Positions 10,440 to 20,119 of a DNA stretch of 32,888 nucleotides are shown piece by piece. Made by a program: the position numbers and the translations under genes. The first letter of the stretch is position 1. Every line of letters starts with the position of its first letter. The stretch covers positions 1-32,888 of the forward strand of contig CAJIZW010000048.1 in assembly GCA_905181985.1 (NCBI GenBank), read 5' to 3'. Origin of the DNA: an uncultured Paracoccaceae bacterium (lineage in GTDB: Bacteria > Pseudomonadota > Alphaproteobacteria > Rhodobacterales > Rhodobacteraceae). The notes beneath the pieces were generated by a model, which saw nothing but the letters and a program-made list of their open reading frames with translations, searched no databases and had not been told where the DNA came from.

Positions 10440-10621
10440 AGGTTAATAATTTCGCTACAGTTCATAAACTTTTGTTGTCTTAATTTCGGTTGTCAGCCTT
10501 TGGCCTAATCGTTACGATCTTTATATCTGCTTAAGGTCAAACTTCTAGCTAAAATTTAAAAGGCCAATATTGTATTAAACTCTAACTCTATATTGTTTAA
10601 TTTTATCACAGAGTAATTTAG

Positions 10622-11569
10622 TTATTCTTTAGCTAGTGGCCTCTCTAGTAAAGTGCTTAATACCAAGCCCACAGATTTGGAGCCATCAATGATGTCGACA
10701 ACTCCTTTGGTAATCGGCATATCTACGCCATGTTTTGTTGAAAGTTTTAATACTGCCCGTGCAGTCGCTATGCCTTCTACAGTAGAACTAAGTTTAGTAC
10801 CGAGGTTTGCACCGATAGAAAAGCCATAAGAAAAATTTCTTGATTGAGGGGAAGTGCAGGTTAGAACCAAATCCCCTATCCCGGAGAGTCCATAAAGAGT
10901 TTCCTGTTTGGCTCCAAGCTTTGTTGCAAGTTTAACGATTTCTGAAAAACCTCTTGTTAAAAGAGCTGATCTTGCGCTGTCTCCAAAACCGGCACCGATG
11001 CATAAGCCGCAAGCTATCGCAATTATATTTTTTAATGCGCCACCTAACTCGGCACCAATAGGATCTGATGACAAATAAAGCCTAATTGAATCAGTAGATA
11101 AAGTTTTCTGTAACTCGATTCCTAGTTGTTTGTTTCCAGTCGCAATAGTTAGGCCCGTTGGTAAACCTATTGCAATATCAGAAGCAAAGCTTGGCCCTGT
11201 TAAAATAGCCGAAGAACCACCAATTGTATTCTTTATAACCTCTGTTGGACCATTTTTTGTTTCCAGATCAATGCCCTTACAGCACGCTACTGCTACTTTT
11301 GGTTTTTGATGCAGGTTTTCTAAATATTTAGTTAAATTTTGCATAGGTATAGCTAATATAAGTACATCCTCTCCACTAAGGGAAGTCGCGTTATTACTAA
11401 TCTTGAGAGATTTTGGAAGAGAAATTCCAGGTAGATAGTCTGTGGTACGGTTTTCAACTAATTTGGTAGGGTTGCGACTAATTAGCGTAACATCTTTACC
11501 AGCTTTATGGAATACAAGAGCTAAGGCTGTACCGAAGGCACCTGCGCCACTTATGAAAATACGTGTCAT
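10622..11569 (-). CDS. gpsA: NAD(P)H-dependent glycerol-3-phosphate dehydrogenase
   Basis: 315 aa; [67 protein letters not shown]. Confidence 0.96.
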   Translation of the reverse strand: MTRIFISGAGAFGTALALVFHKAGKDVTLISRNPTKLVENRTTDYLPGISLPKSLKISNNATSLSGEDVLILAIPMQNLTKYLENLHQKPKVAVACCKGIDLETKNGPTEVIKNTIGGSSAILTGPSFASDIAIGLPTGLTIATGNKQLGIELQKTLSTDSIRLYLSSDPIGAELGGALKNIIAIACGLCIGAGFGDSARSALLTRGFSEIVKLATKLGAKQETLYGLSGIGDLVLTCTSPQSRNFSYGFSIGANLGTKLSSTVEGIATARAVLKLSTKHGVDMPITKGVVDIIDGSKSVGLVLSTLLERPLAKE

Positions 11570-12672
11570 GCCTTTCTACCTTTTTTCCCGTATCCAATCA
11601 GGGCTGGTGCGGATTCGTCTAGAGGCCAGCGAGGGCGAGCTCCAAGAGACATATCATCTCTTATCCCAAGTCTATAGTATTCTATCCCAGCCCATGCAAT
11701 CATTGCTGCATTATCAGTGCACAGCTCGATCGGTGGAGCAATAAAGTTTACCCCAAATGTTTCAGTTAATTTCTTTAGGTTATCTCTTATTAAGCCGTTA
11801 GAAGCTACACCACCGGCCACCGAAAAAGTTGGACAATTTGGATTTATTTCTAAGTACATTTCTAGAGCCACTGTAGTTTTTTTTATTAGTATTTCACTTA
11901 TAGCCTCTTGAAAAGAGGCGCTGATATCAGATTGATCTATACTGTATAACCCACCTTGCTCTTGAATTAAATTATCCCTAGTTCGTAAAACAGAAGTTTT
12001 TAAACCTGAAAATGACATGTTGCACCCATCCCTGCCAATTAGGGGGCGCGGGAAATTAAATCGCTTACTGTTCCCAGATTTTGCAGAGGCCTCGATACTG
12101 GGTCCCCCAGGTTGCGGTAAAGAGATTAACCTAGCAACTTTGTCAAACGCTTCCCCTGGAGCGTCATCAATGCTTGCACCAATTCGTATAAACTTTGTTG
12201 GACCGTGAACTAATAGGAATTGGCAGTGACCACCGGATATAAGTAACATTAAATATGGAAATTCAATCTGGTTAGTTAGCCGGGGGGTTAAGGCATGTCC
12301 AGCTAGGTGGTTAATTCCAATAAGAGGCTTTTTTGAACCTACAGAGAGCCCCTTGGCATACATAACTCCTGACATAACTCCCCCAATAAGCCCTGGGCCT
12401 GCTGTTACCGCAATAGCATCGATATTGTTTAAATTTAATTTTGCTTCTTCAAGGGCATCTTCAATGACATAATCTAGTTTTTCGGTATGAGCTCGGGCAG
12501 CGATCTCTGGAACTACCCCCCCAAACTTTTTATGAAGCTCTTTTTGACCAAAGATTTTTGAAGAAAGGATATTCACTTCGGTTTCACTTGTTAATTGGAC
12601 AACTGCTGCCGCTGTATCATCACAGCTACTTTCTATTCCTAAAATAGTTATAATTTTGGCCATTTGTTTCAA
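11566..12672 (-). CDS. tsaD: tRNA N6-adenosine threonylcarbamoyltransferase TsaD
   Basis: 368 aa; [80 protein letters not shown]; 4-nt overlap with gpsA. Confidence 0.97.
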   Translation of the reverse strand: MKQMAKIITILGIESSCDDTAAAVVQLTSETEVNILSSKIFGQKELHKKFGGVVPEIAARAHTEKLDYVIEDALEEAKLNLNNIDAIAVTAGPGLIGGVMSGVMYAKGLSVGSKKPLIGINHLAGHALTPRLTNQIEFPYLMLLISGGHCQFLLVHGPTKFIRIGASIDDAPGEAFDKVARLISLPQPGGPSIEASAKSGNSKRFNFPRPLIGRDGCNMSFSGLKTSVLRTRDNLIQEQGGLYSIDQSDISASFQEAISEILIKKTTVALEMYLEINPNCPTFSVAGGVASNGLIRDNLKKLTETFGVNFIAPPIELCTDNAAMIAWAGIEYYRLGIRDDMSLGARPRWPLDESAPALIGYGKKGRKA

Positions 12673-12740
12673 ACTGTTGCTTAAGCTTAATTACAGAGGT
12701 ATCACCGAGATATGTTTCTCACAATCTATATGTTCCTCAA

Positions 12741-13442
12741 ATGAAGATTTTGATTACACGTCCCTTACATCAATCTAGACGTTTTAAGAAGAGTCTTGTT
12801 GAACAATTTGGAGAAAACTTAGAAATTTGTATTTCGCCGATTCTGGAAATAAAATCCTTTAGAGTCAAAATAAACCTTAGTTTTTTTGATGGAATTATTT
12901 TTACTTCTGAAAATGGTGTAAAGGCATTTACAAATTTAAACAAAAAAACTGATAAAAAAATTTACTGTGTTGGGGCTTATACATCTGAGATTGCAAGAAA
13001 GAGTGGGTTGATCGTTGCTCATACTGAAAAAGATGTAGGAGATTTAAAAACTTGGCTGATAGAAAATGATTCAGAAAGAAAGTTACTTTACCTTTGCGGT
13101 CAGAATATTTCCAATAATCTGGAAGTGGCGTTTGAGGGAAGTAAAACTACTGTGGTATCTCAAATAATTTATGATCAGCTGTCAAGGAAACTATCTCCAA
13201 GTGCAATTCAATTTCTATCAGGTGTAATACCGGTATTAATTCCTATTTTTTCTGAGAGGAGCTATGAAATTTTATCTCAACAATTCAAAAGTACGATGAG
13301 TTCTTCAAAAATTGCAATTTGTTTGAGTAAGGCTATAGCTAATAAAATTAAGGACGATGAGTTTGAAAAAGTTTTAATTAGCGCACAGCCAGATTTGGAA
13401 AGTCTTATAAAAGTAGTTCGAGAGTCCCTCAAAAACTCTTAA
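12741..13442 (+). CDS. hemD: Uroporphyrinogen-III synthase (HemD family)
   Basis: 233 aa; TRPLHQSRRF...PILEIKSFR...FDGIIFTSENGVKAF...YCVGAYTSEIARKSG; position between tsaD and mitofilin/hemY. Confidence 0.8.
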   Translation: MKILITRPLHQSRRFKKSLVEQFGENLEICISPILEIKSFRVKINLSFFDGIIFTSENGVKAFTNLNKKTDKKIYCVGAYTSEIARKSGLIVAHTEKDVGDLKTWLIENDSERKLLYLCGQNISNNLEVAFEGSKTTVVSQIIYDQLSRKLSPSAIQFLSGVIPVLIPIFSERSYEILSQQFKSTMSSSKIAICLSKAIANKIKDDEFEKVLISAQPDLESLIKVVRESLKNS

Positions 13443-13554
13443 GCTATATTTTTTGTTTGAACTACAGTATCTTATGTCGAAACCGGTTGAAGTCAGAAAA
13501 TGTTTATCACAAAGACTAATTTAACAAAATATAAAGTGAGGTATTGAGAGAGTT

Positions 13555-14637
13555 TTGGTTACTAAAAGTGTAGATAATAATATAGACCAGGTTCCGGTAA
13601 TCGAGGCTGAAGATCTCACCAGTATTGGTTCAGATAATCTTAATCAGGGTGTACGAAAGTCCAAAAAGAAGCTTCAGGTGATCCTGATTATATTAGGTAG
13701 TTTTTTAGTGATTTGCGTGTCCTTGGTTTTCTACTTTGTTGAACGCCCTCCTAGAGCTGTGATTATTAGTGACGAGGTCAGTGAGTTAAAAAATATAGTA
13801 AAGATACTTCAAGTTGAACTAAAGGAACAAAAACTTGAGAATATGGCACTCAATTCAAAAATCCTTAATATTGGTAAGGAATTTGAACATACAGACACGG
13901 CACTCTCTGAAAATAAAACGTTTAATAAAGAGATGTTTGCATCTTTATCTAAGCAAATTTTTTCTATTTCAAACTCTCTAAATGAACAACCAGCCGTCTC
14001 TAATGTTGATGAGATTTCAATAATTAAAAACACTAATGTACTTCGGGAATTAGAAAAAAGGCTTCAATTATTGTCAGCAGATATTGAGAGTAGAGTTAGC
14101 TTGTCCGAAAAAGAAACCAATAGAATAAAAAAATTAGAAGAAGAGACAGTTTTAAAGGCCAGACTCTTAGAAATTAGAGATAGAGTACAAAAAGGTATAC
14201 CATTCGAGGATTTAATTGTTGATTTTTCTGACAACAGTAAACTAACTACAGGATTACAACTAATTGCGCCTAAAGGTGTGACCCCGTTAGATGAGCTAAA
14301 AAGGGTGTTCCCACAACTTGCAAGAAATTCCTTACAAGCTATTCATAAAAATACATTGGAAGTTGATACAAAGAAGAAGTTAATTGCACTATTAAAAGAG
14401 AAACTTGGTACAAGATCTCTTGTCCCACGAGAGGGCAGTGACTCAGATGCAATTCTGTCTAGAGCTGAGGCACTCATTGAAAAAAATAAACTTCAAGACG
14501 CGTTGAAACAGTTAAATTTGTTACCTTCGCCTGGACTTAAAGTTTTAAGTGAGTGGATAGAGCAAGCTACAGACTGGATTTTAGTAGATAAGGCTATCAC
14601 TGAAATAAATTCTTTTTTAAGTAAAGAACAAGGATAA
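13555..14637 (+). CDS. Mitofilin/Mic60-family (IMMP) inner-membrane protein
   Basis: 360 aa from TTG start; N-terminal TM (LQVILIILGSFLVICVSLVFYFV), coiled-coil centre, C-terminal GVTPLDELKRVFPQLARNSLQAI-like mitofilin signature; between hemD and hemY. Confidence 0.8.
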   Translation: MVTKSVDNNIDQVPVIEAEDLTSIGSDNLNQGVRKSKKKLQVILIILGSFLVICVSLVFYFVERPPRAVIISDEVSELKNIVKILQVELKEQKLENMALNSKILNIGKEFEHTDTALSENKTFNKEMFASLSKQIFSISNSLNEQPAVSNVDEISIIKNTNVLRELEKRLQLLSADIESRVSLSEKETNRIKKLEEETVLKARLLEIRDRVQKGIPFEDLIVDFSDNSKLTTGLQLIAPKGVTPLDELKRVFPQLARNSLQAIHKNTLEVDTKKKLIALLKEKLGTRSLVPREGSDSDAILSRAEALIEKNKLQDALKQLNLLPSPGLKVLSEWIEQATDWILVDKAITEINSFLSKEQG

Positions 14638-14640
14638 ATA

Positions 14641-16074
14641 ATGCTTTTTTATCTAATAAAGATATTTGGATTTTTTATTATAGTGGCGGCTATCGCTATA
14701 GGAGTAGGAGAACTATTACAAAGTAGTGGTTTTATAAGGCTATCAATGTTCGACTTTGAATTTACTATGAGTCCATTGATAGCGTTACTTGCGTTTATGG
14801 TAATCCTTTTTGTTTTTTGGATTTTATTAAAAATTTTTGGACTTATTAATGCCATATTTAGTTTTGTGAGTGGTGATGAAACTGCTGTTTCGAGGTTTTT
14901 TTATAAAAATAGAGAACGCAAAGGGTTCGAAGCGTTGGCTGATGGAATGGTTGCCTTGGCATCAGGCGAGAGCAAATTGGCTGTAACAAAGGCTGCCAGA
15001 GCTGAAAAATATTTAAAGCGACCTGAATTAACGAACTTAATTACCGCTCAAGCCGCGGAAGCTTTAAACGATAAGCCAAAAGCATACGAGTTTTATAAAA
15101 AATTATTAAAAGATGACCGGACTCGCTTTGTTGGAGTGATTGGCATTATGAAGCAAAAGCTTTCTGAAGGGGACACCGATTTAGCTTTGAAACTGGCTGA
15201 AAGAGCATTCTCGTTAAAACCAAAACATGAAAAAACCCAAGATTTTCTATTAACCCTCCAAGCAAAAAAAGAAGATTGGTCTGGAGCGCGAAAAACTTTG
15301 AGTGCAAAACTAAGGTATGGGACTTTACCTCGTGACGTGCATCGTCGCCGGGATGCGGTGTTAGCACTCTCTGAGGCAAAAAGTATTTTAGCTGAAGGTA
15401 AAAATATCGAAGCTCGAGAGGCAGCTATTGAGGCAAACCGACTTTCACCAGACCTAATTCCAGCTGCAACGATGGCCGCTAGAAGTTATATGGAAAAGGG
15501 AAAGTTAAAAAATGCGTTACGAGTTTTAAAAAAAGCTTGGGAGGTCAGGCCGCACCCTGATTTAGCAACAGTGTTTTTGGAGGTCACCGAAAGTGAGGAC
15601 CACATTTACCGAATTAAGAGCTTTAAAGCTTTGTCACGCGTACAAGTTAATCATAACGAAACAAAAATGTTTCTTGCAGAACTATATGTTTCGTCAGAAG
15701 ATTTTGGTGCTGCTAGGTTGGTTGTTGATGATATTGTCCAAAATACCCCTACCTCCCGCTTATTAACAATTATGGCTGCTATTAATAAGGGTGAGGGAGC
15801 AGATGATGAGTTAGTTAGAGGTTTGTTAAATGAAGCTTTAAAAGCATCTAGAGGAGCTCAATGGGTATGCGAAAACTGTTCTCAGGTCCATGTGCACTGG
15901 GTTTCTGTTTGTGTAAATTGTTCTAGCCTAGATACGCTTAGCTGGAAGGAGATGCCTATAGAAAGTAATTTCAACTTACCCAACCCAGCAGAGTTACTTC
16001 TAGAAAGTGATGAATTCGAAGAAGGTGATATTAACATTGCCGTCTCAGCTGACCAGAATTTAAATAAAAACTAA
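14641..16074 (+). CDS. hemY: HemY-family TPR membrane protein with C-terminal CxxC-X10-CxxC zinc ribbon
   Basis: 477 aa; two N-terminal TM helices, TPR repeats, C-terminal WVCENCSQVHVHWVSVCVNCSSLDTLSW. Confidence 0.88.
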   Translation: MLFYLIKIFGFFIIVAAIAIGVGELLQSSGFIRLSMFDFEFTMSPLIALLAFMVILFVFWILLKIFGLINAIFSFVSGDETAVSRFFYKNRERKGFEALADGMVALASGESKLAVTKAARAEKYLKRPELTNLITAQAAEALNDKPKAYEFYKKLLKDDRTRFVGVIGIMKQKLSEGDTDLALKLAERAFSLKPKHEKTQDFLLTLQAKKEDWSGARKTLSAKLRYGTLPRDVHRRRDAVLALSEAKSILAEGKNIEAREAAIEANRLSPDLIPAATMAARSYMEKGKLKNALRVLKKAWEVRPHPDLATVFLEVTESEDHIYRIKSFKALSRVQVNHNETKMFLAELYVSSEDFGAARLVVDDIVQNTPTSRLLTIMAAINKGEGADDELVRGLLNEALKASRGAQWVCENCSQVHVHWVSVCVNCSSLDTLSWKEMPIESNFNLPNPAELLLESDEFEEGDINIAVSADQNLNKN

Positions 16075-16159
16075 TTAACATGATAAATTTTTAATAATCG
16101 AGTAATGTCTAAATTCTACTCTGAAGTCACTTCCTTATAATTATCTGGAATTTTACCCT

Positions 16160-17317
16160 ATGTTAGCTTCCCATACTTCAAGCTGGAAAAACCTATGGCT
16201 ATCATCATCAGTGTTATCAATATCTTTACTGGGGGATGCGTTACTATACGTAGTGCTGCCTGTGAATGCATACCTGTTTGGGGTCAGTATGGTGTGGGTT
16301 GGAGTTTTATTAGCAGTTAATCGGATAATACGTACTTTCACCTATGGATTGATAGTGCAATTAGCAGAAACAATTGGGCTTAAGAATTTATGCCTAGTTT
16401 CGGCTGTTATGGCGATAACTTCAACCGCTGGATATGGACTATTCAGTGGCCCTACAGCACTTATAATATCTCGTGTTATTTGGGGCTTATCTTATGCCGG
16501 GTTGTTATTGGTGACGTTAGCATATGCTGTTGAGGGTAGTAGTAAAACTGCCACTCGAGTTGGGTTGAGCAGAGCTGTAGAGCAGGTGGGTCCATTACTC
16601 GCTTTGACTGCAGGAACGTGGCTTGCAAGCGTAGTAGGAGCTAAAGATGTTTTCTTATATTTGGCTGGCATATCATTATTCTGTATCCCTTTCGCTTTGG
16701 CTCTTAAAAGTCCTTTAGAGAAGGTAAAAACTCCAAAAAAAAGAACAAAATATAATTTACTTTTGTCACCCAATAGTTTTGACTTCTCAATTTTTTTAAT
16801 GGGCCTGGGAATTGATGGGCTTTTTACTATAACAATTTCTTTGATGTGGTTAGATTTTGTTACACCTCAAACAGCTATAATGTTGGGTGGATTTTTTCTA
16901 GCTGGTAGACGCTTAGTTGAGATGGTCACTGCACCTTTGGCAGGCATTATTTCTGATAGTTTTGGTGTGAAGGTGCCTTTAATCTTTGCTTTGACCCTTG
17001 TGATTTTGGGTTTCTTTTTAGTTGGTATGGGATCTTTAATTATAGGCTCCATTCTAATTATTTTAGCAAGGGGAGCATTGGGCACACTTTACCCTGCTGC
17101 GGTTTCTTTATTGTCAACTCATAGCAAACTTGAACCTCTAGCTAGAAATCAAGCATGGCGAGACGTTGGGGCGGCATTAGGCCCATTAGGGACAGGTTTC
17201 TTACTAATTGTAATTTCCCCGATGGCGCTACACACAGTATTATCTGGTCTTTTTATTGTAAGCTTTATTTGGTTACTATTGTCACCCTCTTGGAAGGACC
17301 TTCAAAATGGTAGTTAA
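16160..17317 (+). CDS. Major facilitator superfamily transporter
   Basis: 385 aa, multiple hydrophobic helices; GGFFLAGRRLVEMVTAPLAGIISDSFGVKVPL and RNQAWRDVGAALGPLGTGFLL. Confidence 0.85.
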   Translation: MLASHTSSWKNLWLSSSVLSISLLGDALLYVVLPVNAYLFGVSMVWVGVLLAVNRIIRTFTYGLIVQLAETIGLKNLCLVSAVMAITSTAGYGLFSGPTALIISRVIWGLSYAGLLLVTLAYAVEGSSKTATRVGLSRAVEQVGPLLALTAGTWLASVVGAKDVFLYLAGISLFCIPFALALKSPLEKVKTPKKRTKYNLLLSPNSFDFSIFLMGLGIDGLFTITISLMWLDFVTPQTAIMLGGFFLAGRRLVEMVTAPLAGIISDSFGVKVPLIFALTLVILGFFLVGMGSLIIGSILIILARGALGTLYPAAVSLLSTHSKLEPLARNQAWRDVGAALGPLGTGFLLIVISPMALHTVLSGLFIVSFIWLLLSPSWKDLQNGS

Positions 17318-17330
17318 GAATTTATAACTT

Positions 17331-17355
17331 TTGATTATCATTTGGCCATAATCAA
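17331..17355. terminator. Possible weak convergent terminator (TTGATTAT/ATAATCAA stem)
   Basis: 8-bp inverted repeat 17331-17338 / 17348-17355 between convergent MFS and EamA genes; AT-rich, no strong U tract. Confidence 0.35.
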
Positions 17356-17383
17356 TGTTTAATAATAAAGTATTTTGGACATT

Positions 17384-18235
17384 CTATTTATTTTTCTGTT
17401 CCCTTAACCAGATATAAACACCCGAAGATACAATTATTAAACCACCCAAAACTGTAATCAAACTAGGTACCTCATCGAAAAAATAAAATCCCCATAAGCT
17501 ACCATAAATTATTCCAATGTAGTTAAATGGAGCCAAAAATGAGGCTTCAGAAGCCCGGTACGCATGTATTAATAAAAAGTGACCAGCAGCACCTAACAAA
17601 CCAAAAACAGAAAATACAAATAAGTCTGATGAGTCTATAGGTGTCCAGGACGGAACAACTAATACAGAAGCGGCAATAGAGCCTAATAAAGCAGTGTAAA
17701 CGAAACTGGTTAGTGGGGATTCATCTTGACTTAAATATCTTGTTGAAATTACAAAACCGGCGTAACCTAAGGCTGAAATAATAGGTAAAATAACTATATA
17801 TGAAAACACTCCAGTTCCTGGACCAATGATTAGTAAAGCTCCTATTAGCCCAAAGGCTACACCTAACCACCTGCGATAGCCGACAGTTTCTTTTAGAACT
17901 AGGACAGACAATATAGTTACGAAAATTGGGGACACCATAAAAATGGCATTAACTTCAGCAAGTTTTAATGTTTTTAAGCTAGTAAAAAAGCAAATTGTAG
18001 CGGTAAATAACAGTGCAGATCTAACAAGTTGTAGTTTGAAATTTTTTGTCTTTAGTACGCGGTACAAAACTGGAGATAGCAAGACAAAACTAACTACTGT
18101 TTGACTTAGGTATCGTGCCCAAATGACTTGAATTGGCGGATAGCTTTGTACTAAATGTTTTGCTACAGAATCCATTGATACAAATAATGCCAATGTCACA
18201 AGTATTAGGCAGATACCTTTTAGATTCGAAGACAT
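17384..18235 (-). CDS. EamA/DMT-family transporter
   Basis: 283 aa, ten-helix hydrophobic pattern; FTATICFFTSLKTLKLAEVNAIFMVSPIFVTILSVLVLKETVGYRRWLGV. Confidence 0.9.
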   Translation of the reverse strand: MSSNLKGICLILVTLALFVSMDSVAKHLVQSYPPIQVIWARYLSQTVVSFVLLSPVLYRVLKTKNFKLQLVRSALLFTATICFFTSLKTLKLAEVNAIFMVSPIFVTILSVLVLKETVGYRRWLGVAFGLIGALLIIGPGTGVFSYIVILPIISALGYAGFVISTRYLSQDESPLTSFVYTALLGSIAASVLVVPSWTPIDSSDLFVFSVFGLLGAAGHFLLIHAYRASEASFLAPFNYIGIIYGSLWGFYFFDEVPSLITVLGGLIIVSSGVYIWLREQKNK

Positions 18236-18342
18236 ATCATTTAAGCTTTCTATCTAATGAATTTAATTAGTTAAGAACTTTTAAAGTATTAAGTTAAAAT
18301 TAGGTCAGCCATAGATGGCCTATCGGGTGAAATAGGTAGTTG

Positions 18343-18361
18343 AATTATGTGTCACATAATT
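18343..18361. promoter_or_regulatory. 19-bp palindrome AATTATGTG-T-CACATAATT, candidate operator of the EamA gene
   Basis: Perfect 9-bp arms with 1-nt centre, about 108 bp upstream of the EamA start at 18235. Confidence 0.5.
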
Positions 18362-18424
18362 AAGTTTAGAAATGAAGATCGTTAGTTCTTGTTAGAGGTA
18401 TGACGAGTAAGTACAGTTATTTAC

Positions 18425-19570
18425 TTAAATACAAGCTTCAAATAGTGCAGTTGTGTTTTCTTTTGTGAGCGTAATAGGATTTCCATTACAGCTAGGATCT
18501 AAAAGAGCCATCGAGGTTAGCTCAGGGATATTTGGGTTAATAACACCTATTTCAGATAACTTTCTTGGAATTTCTAGGTGATCATTAAGGTTTTGAACAA
18601 ATGAACAGAAACCATCAAAACCACCCTTAATTTCTAGATAGTTTGCAGCCAAATCAAAACGACTCTTAATTGCAGGAGCATTGAGTTGAAGAACAGCTGG
18701 CATACAGATTGCATTTGTTGTGCCGTGATGTGTGTTATGTACAGCTCCGATAGGATGGCTTAGGGCGTGGATTGCACCTAATCCTTTTTGAAAGGAAGTA
18801 GCACCCATAGCGGCCGCACACATCATATTTGCTCTCGCACTAAGGTCGCAACCATCTTCGTATGCTAGTGGTAAGTAATTTTTTACAAGACGCATTCCCT
18901 CTAATGCAATTCCTTGTGCCATTGGGTGGTAATGAGGGCTAGAAAAGGCCTCCACACAATGTGCGAATGCGTCCAGCCCAGTTCCAGAAGTAATAAACTT
19001 AGGCATACTAACCGTGAGCTCTGGATCACAGATAACAACAGACGGTAATAATTTTGGATGAGCAATAATTTTTTTAGTTTTTGTCTTTGAGTTTGTAATA
19101 ATACTTGCTCGACCCACCTCCGAACCAGTTCCTGCTGTTGTTGGAATAGCAATTATTGGTGCAATTTTTGATGCGTCTGCTTGGTTCCCCCACTCATCAA
19201 AGTCTTCAAAATCCCAAATAGATTTTTTCTGGCCACTCATCAATGCAACCACTTTCCCTAAATCCAGTCCTGACCCCCCTCCAAAGGCTACAACACCATC
19301 ATGTCCTCCAGCTATGTAATGTCTTACACCAGCGTAAAGATTTTCTTCAGTTGGGTTCGGATCGACTTCACTAAAAAAACCTGGATTTAAATTATTGGCT
19401 TTCATAATTTCCAACGTTTTATGCGTTATTGGTAAATCAGAAAGACCTTTGTCTGTGACTAACAATGGTTTTTTCATACCAACTTGCTGACATATCTCTG
19501 GAAGTTCGCTTATTCTCCCTAATCCAAACCTTATTGAAGTTGGGTAGTTCCAATTACCAAGTAAATCCAT
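18425..19570 (-). CDS. Iron-containing (group III) alcohol dehydrogenase
   Basis: 381 aa; GGGSGLDLGKVVALM, IPTTAGTGSEVGRASIIT, GLDAFAHCVEAFSSPHYHPMAQGIALEGMRL, GLGAIHALSHPIGAVHNTHHGTTNAICMP. Confidence 0.95.
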   Translation of the reverse strand: MDLLGNWNYPTSIRFGLGRISELPEICQQVGMKKPLLVTDKGLSDLPITHKTLEIMKANNLNPGFFSEVDPNPTEENLYAGVRHYIAGGHDGVVAFGGGSGLDLGKVVALMSGQKKSIWDFEDFDEWGNQADASKIAPIIAIPTTAGTGSEVGRASIITNSKTKTKKIIAHPKLLPSVVICDPELTVSMPKFITSGTGLDAFAHCVEAFSSPHYHPMAQGIALEGMRLVKNYLPLAYEDGCDLSARANMMCAAAMGATSFQKGLGAIHALSHPIGAVHNTHHGTTNAICMPAVLQLNAPAIKSRFDLAANYLEIKGGFDGFCSFVQNLNDHLEIPRKLSEIGVINPNIPELTSMALLDPSCNGNPITLTKENTTALFEACI

Positions 19571-19574
19571 TTTT

Positions 19575-19609
19575 CCTCCATTTGAGTTTAGGAAACTCTA
19601 TACTGGAGG
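19575..19609 (-). promoter_or_regulatory. Leader hairpin sequestering the Shine-Dalgarno of the Fe-ADH gene
   Basis: Minus-strand RNA: CCTCCA-gtata-GAGTTT-cct-AAACTC-aaa-TGGAGG-aaaa-ATG; SD TGGAGG (19580-19575) pairs with CCTCCA (19609-19604), inner stem GAGTTT/AAACTC. Confidence 0.6.
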
Positions 19610-19795
19610 CTAATATTATTAAAGTTCAAATTTATAAAAAATATATTCCTTACTAGGTAATAAAATACCAATTATCAGCCCAATTCGAAACGTGATTAGA
19701 AGGGTTGAAATTCGGCTTAACGTTTGCAAGTCTAGTACTAAATATCAGGAATATTTTTTAGGACAAAGATTTTAACAAAATAAAGGATTTTAAGT

Positions 19796-20089
19796 ATGAC
19801 AAAGCAAAAAAAACCAGCTGTTGGAAAGGTTCTACTTGAAAATAATATCACTCGAATAACAGAGTGGTCATTTTCTGGTTATGGAGACAATACGGGTTGG
19901 CATGAACATGGATGTGATTACTCTGTTATACCTATGTTTTCGGGCATACTGGAAATTGATGATGGTAAGACTATTACTAAAAGTAAACTTGAACTAGGAA
20001 AACCTTATTTTAGAGAAAAAGGTGTAAAGCATGATGTAATTAATGGGAATGATTTTGCATGCAGTTTTATAGAAGTTGAGTATCTTTAG
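19796..20089 (+). CDS. Small cupin-domain protein
   Basis: 97 aa; ITEWSFSGYGDNTGWHEHGCDYSVIPMFSGILEIDDG cupin motif. Confidence 0.8.
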   Translation: MTKQKKPAVGKVLLENNITRITEWSFSGYGDNTGWHEHGCDYSVIPMFSGILEIDDGKTITKSKLELGKPYFREKGVKHDVINGNDFACSFIEVEYL

Positions 20090-20119
20090 TGAATTAATAT
20101 TTAGTAGGGTTTGTAGAAA

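Noticed and set aside
10440-10621. Terminator or ncRNA between ahcY and gpsA (convergent)
   Set aside because: No clear stem-loop with a T tract could be identified by eye; left unannotated.
13809-14033. Antisense 74-aa ORF within the mitofilin gene and similar shadow ORFs elsewhere (e.g. 16492-16773, 24965-25201, 29161-29376, 31268-31566)
   Set aside because: All overlap strongly supported genes and lack recognisable motifs.
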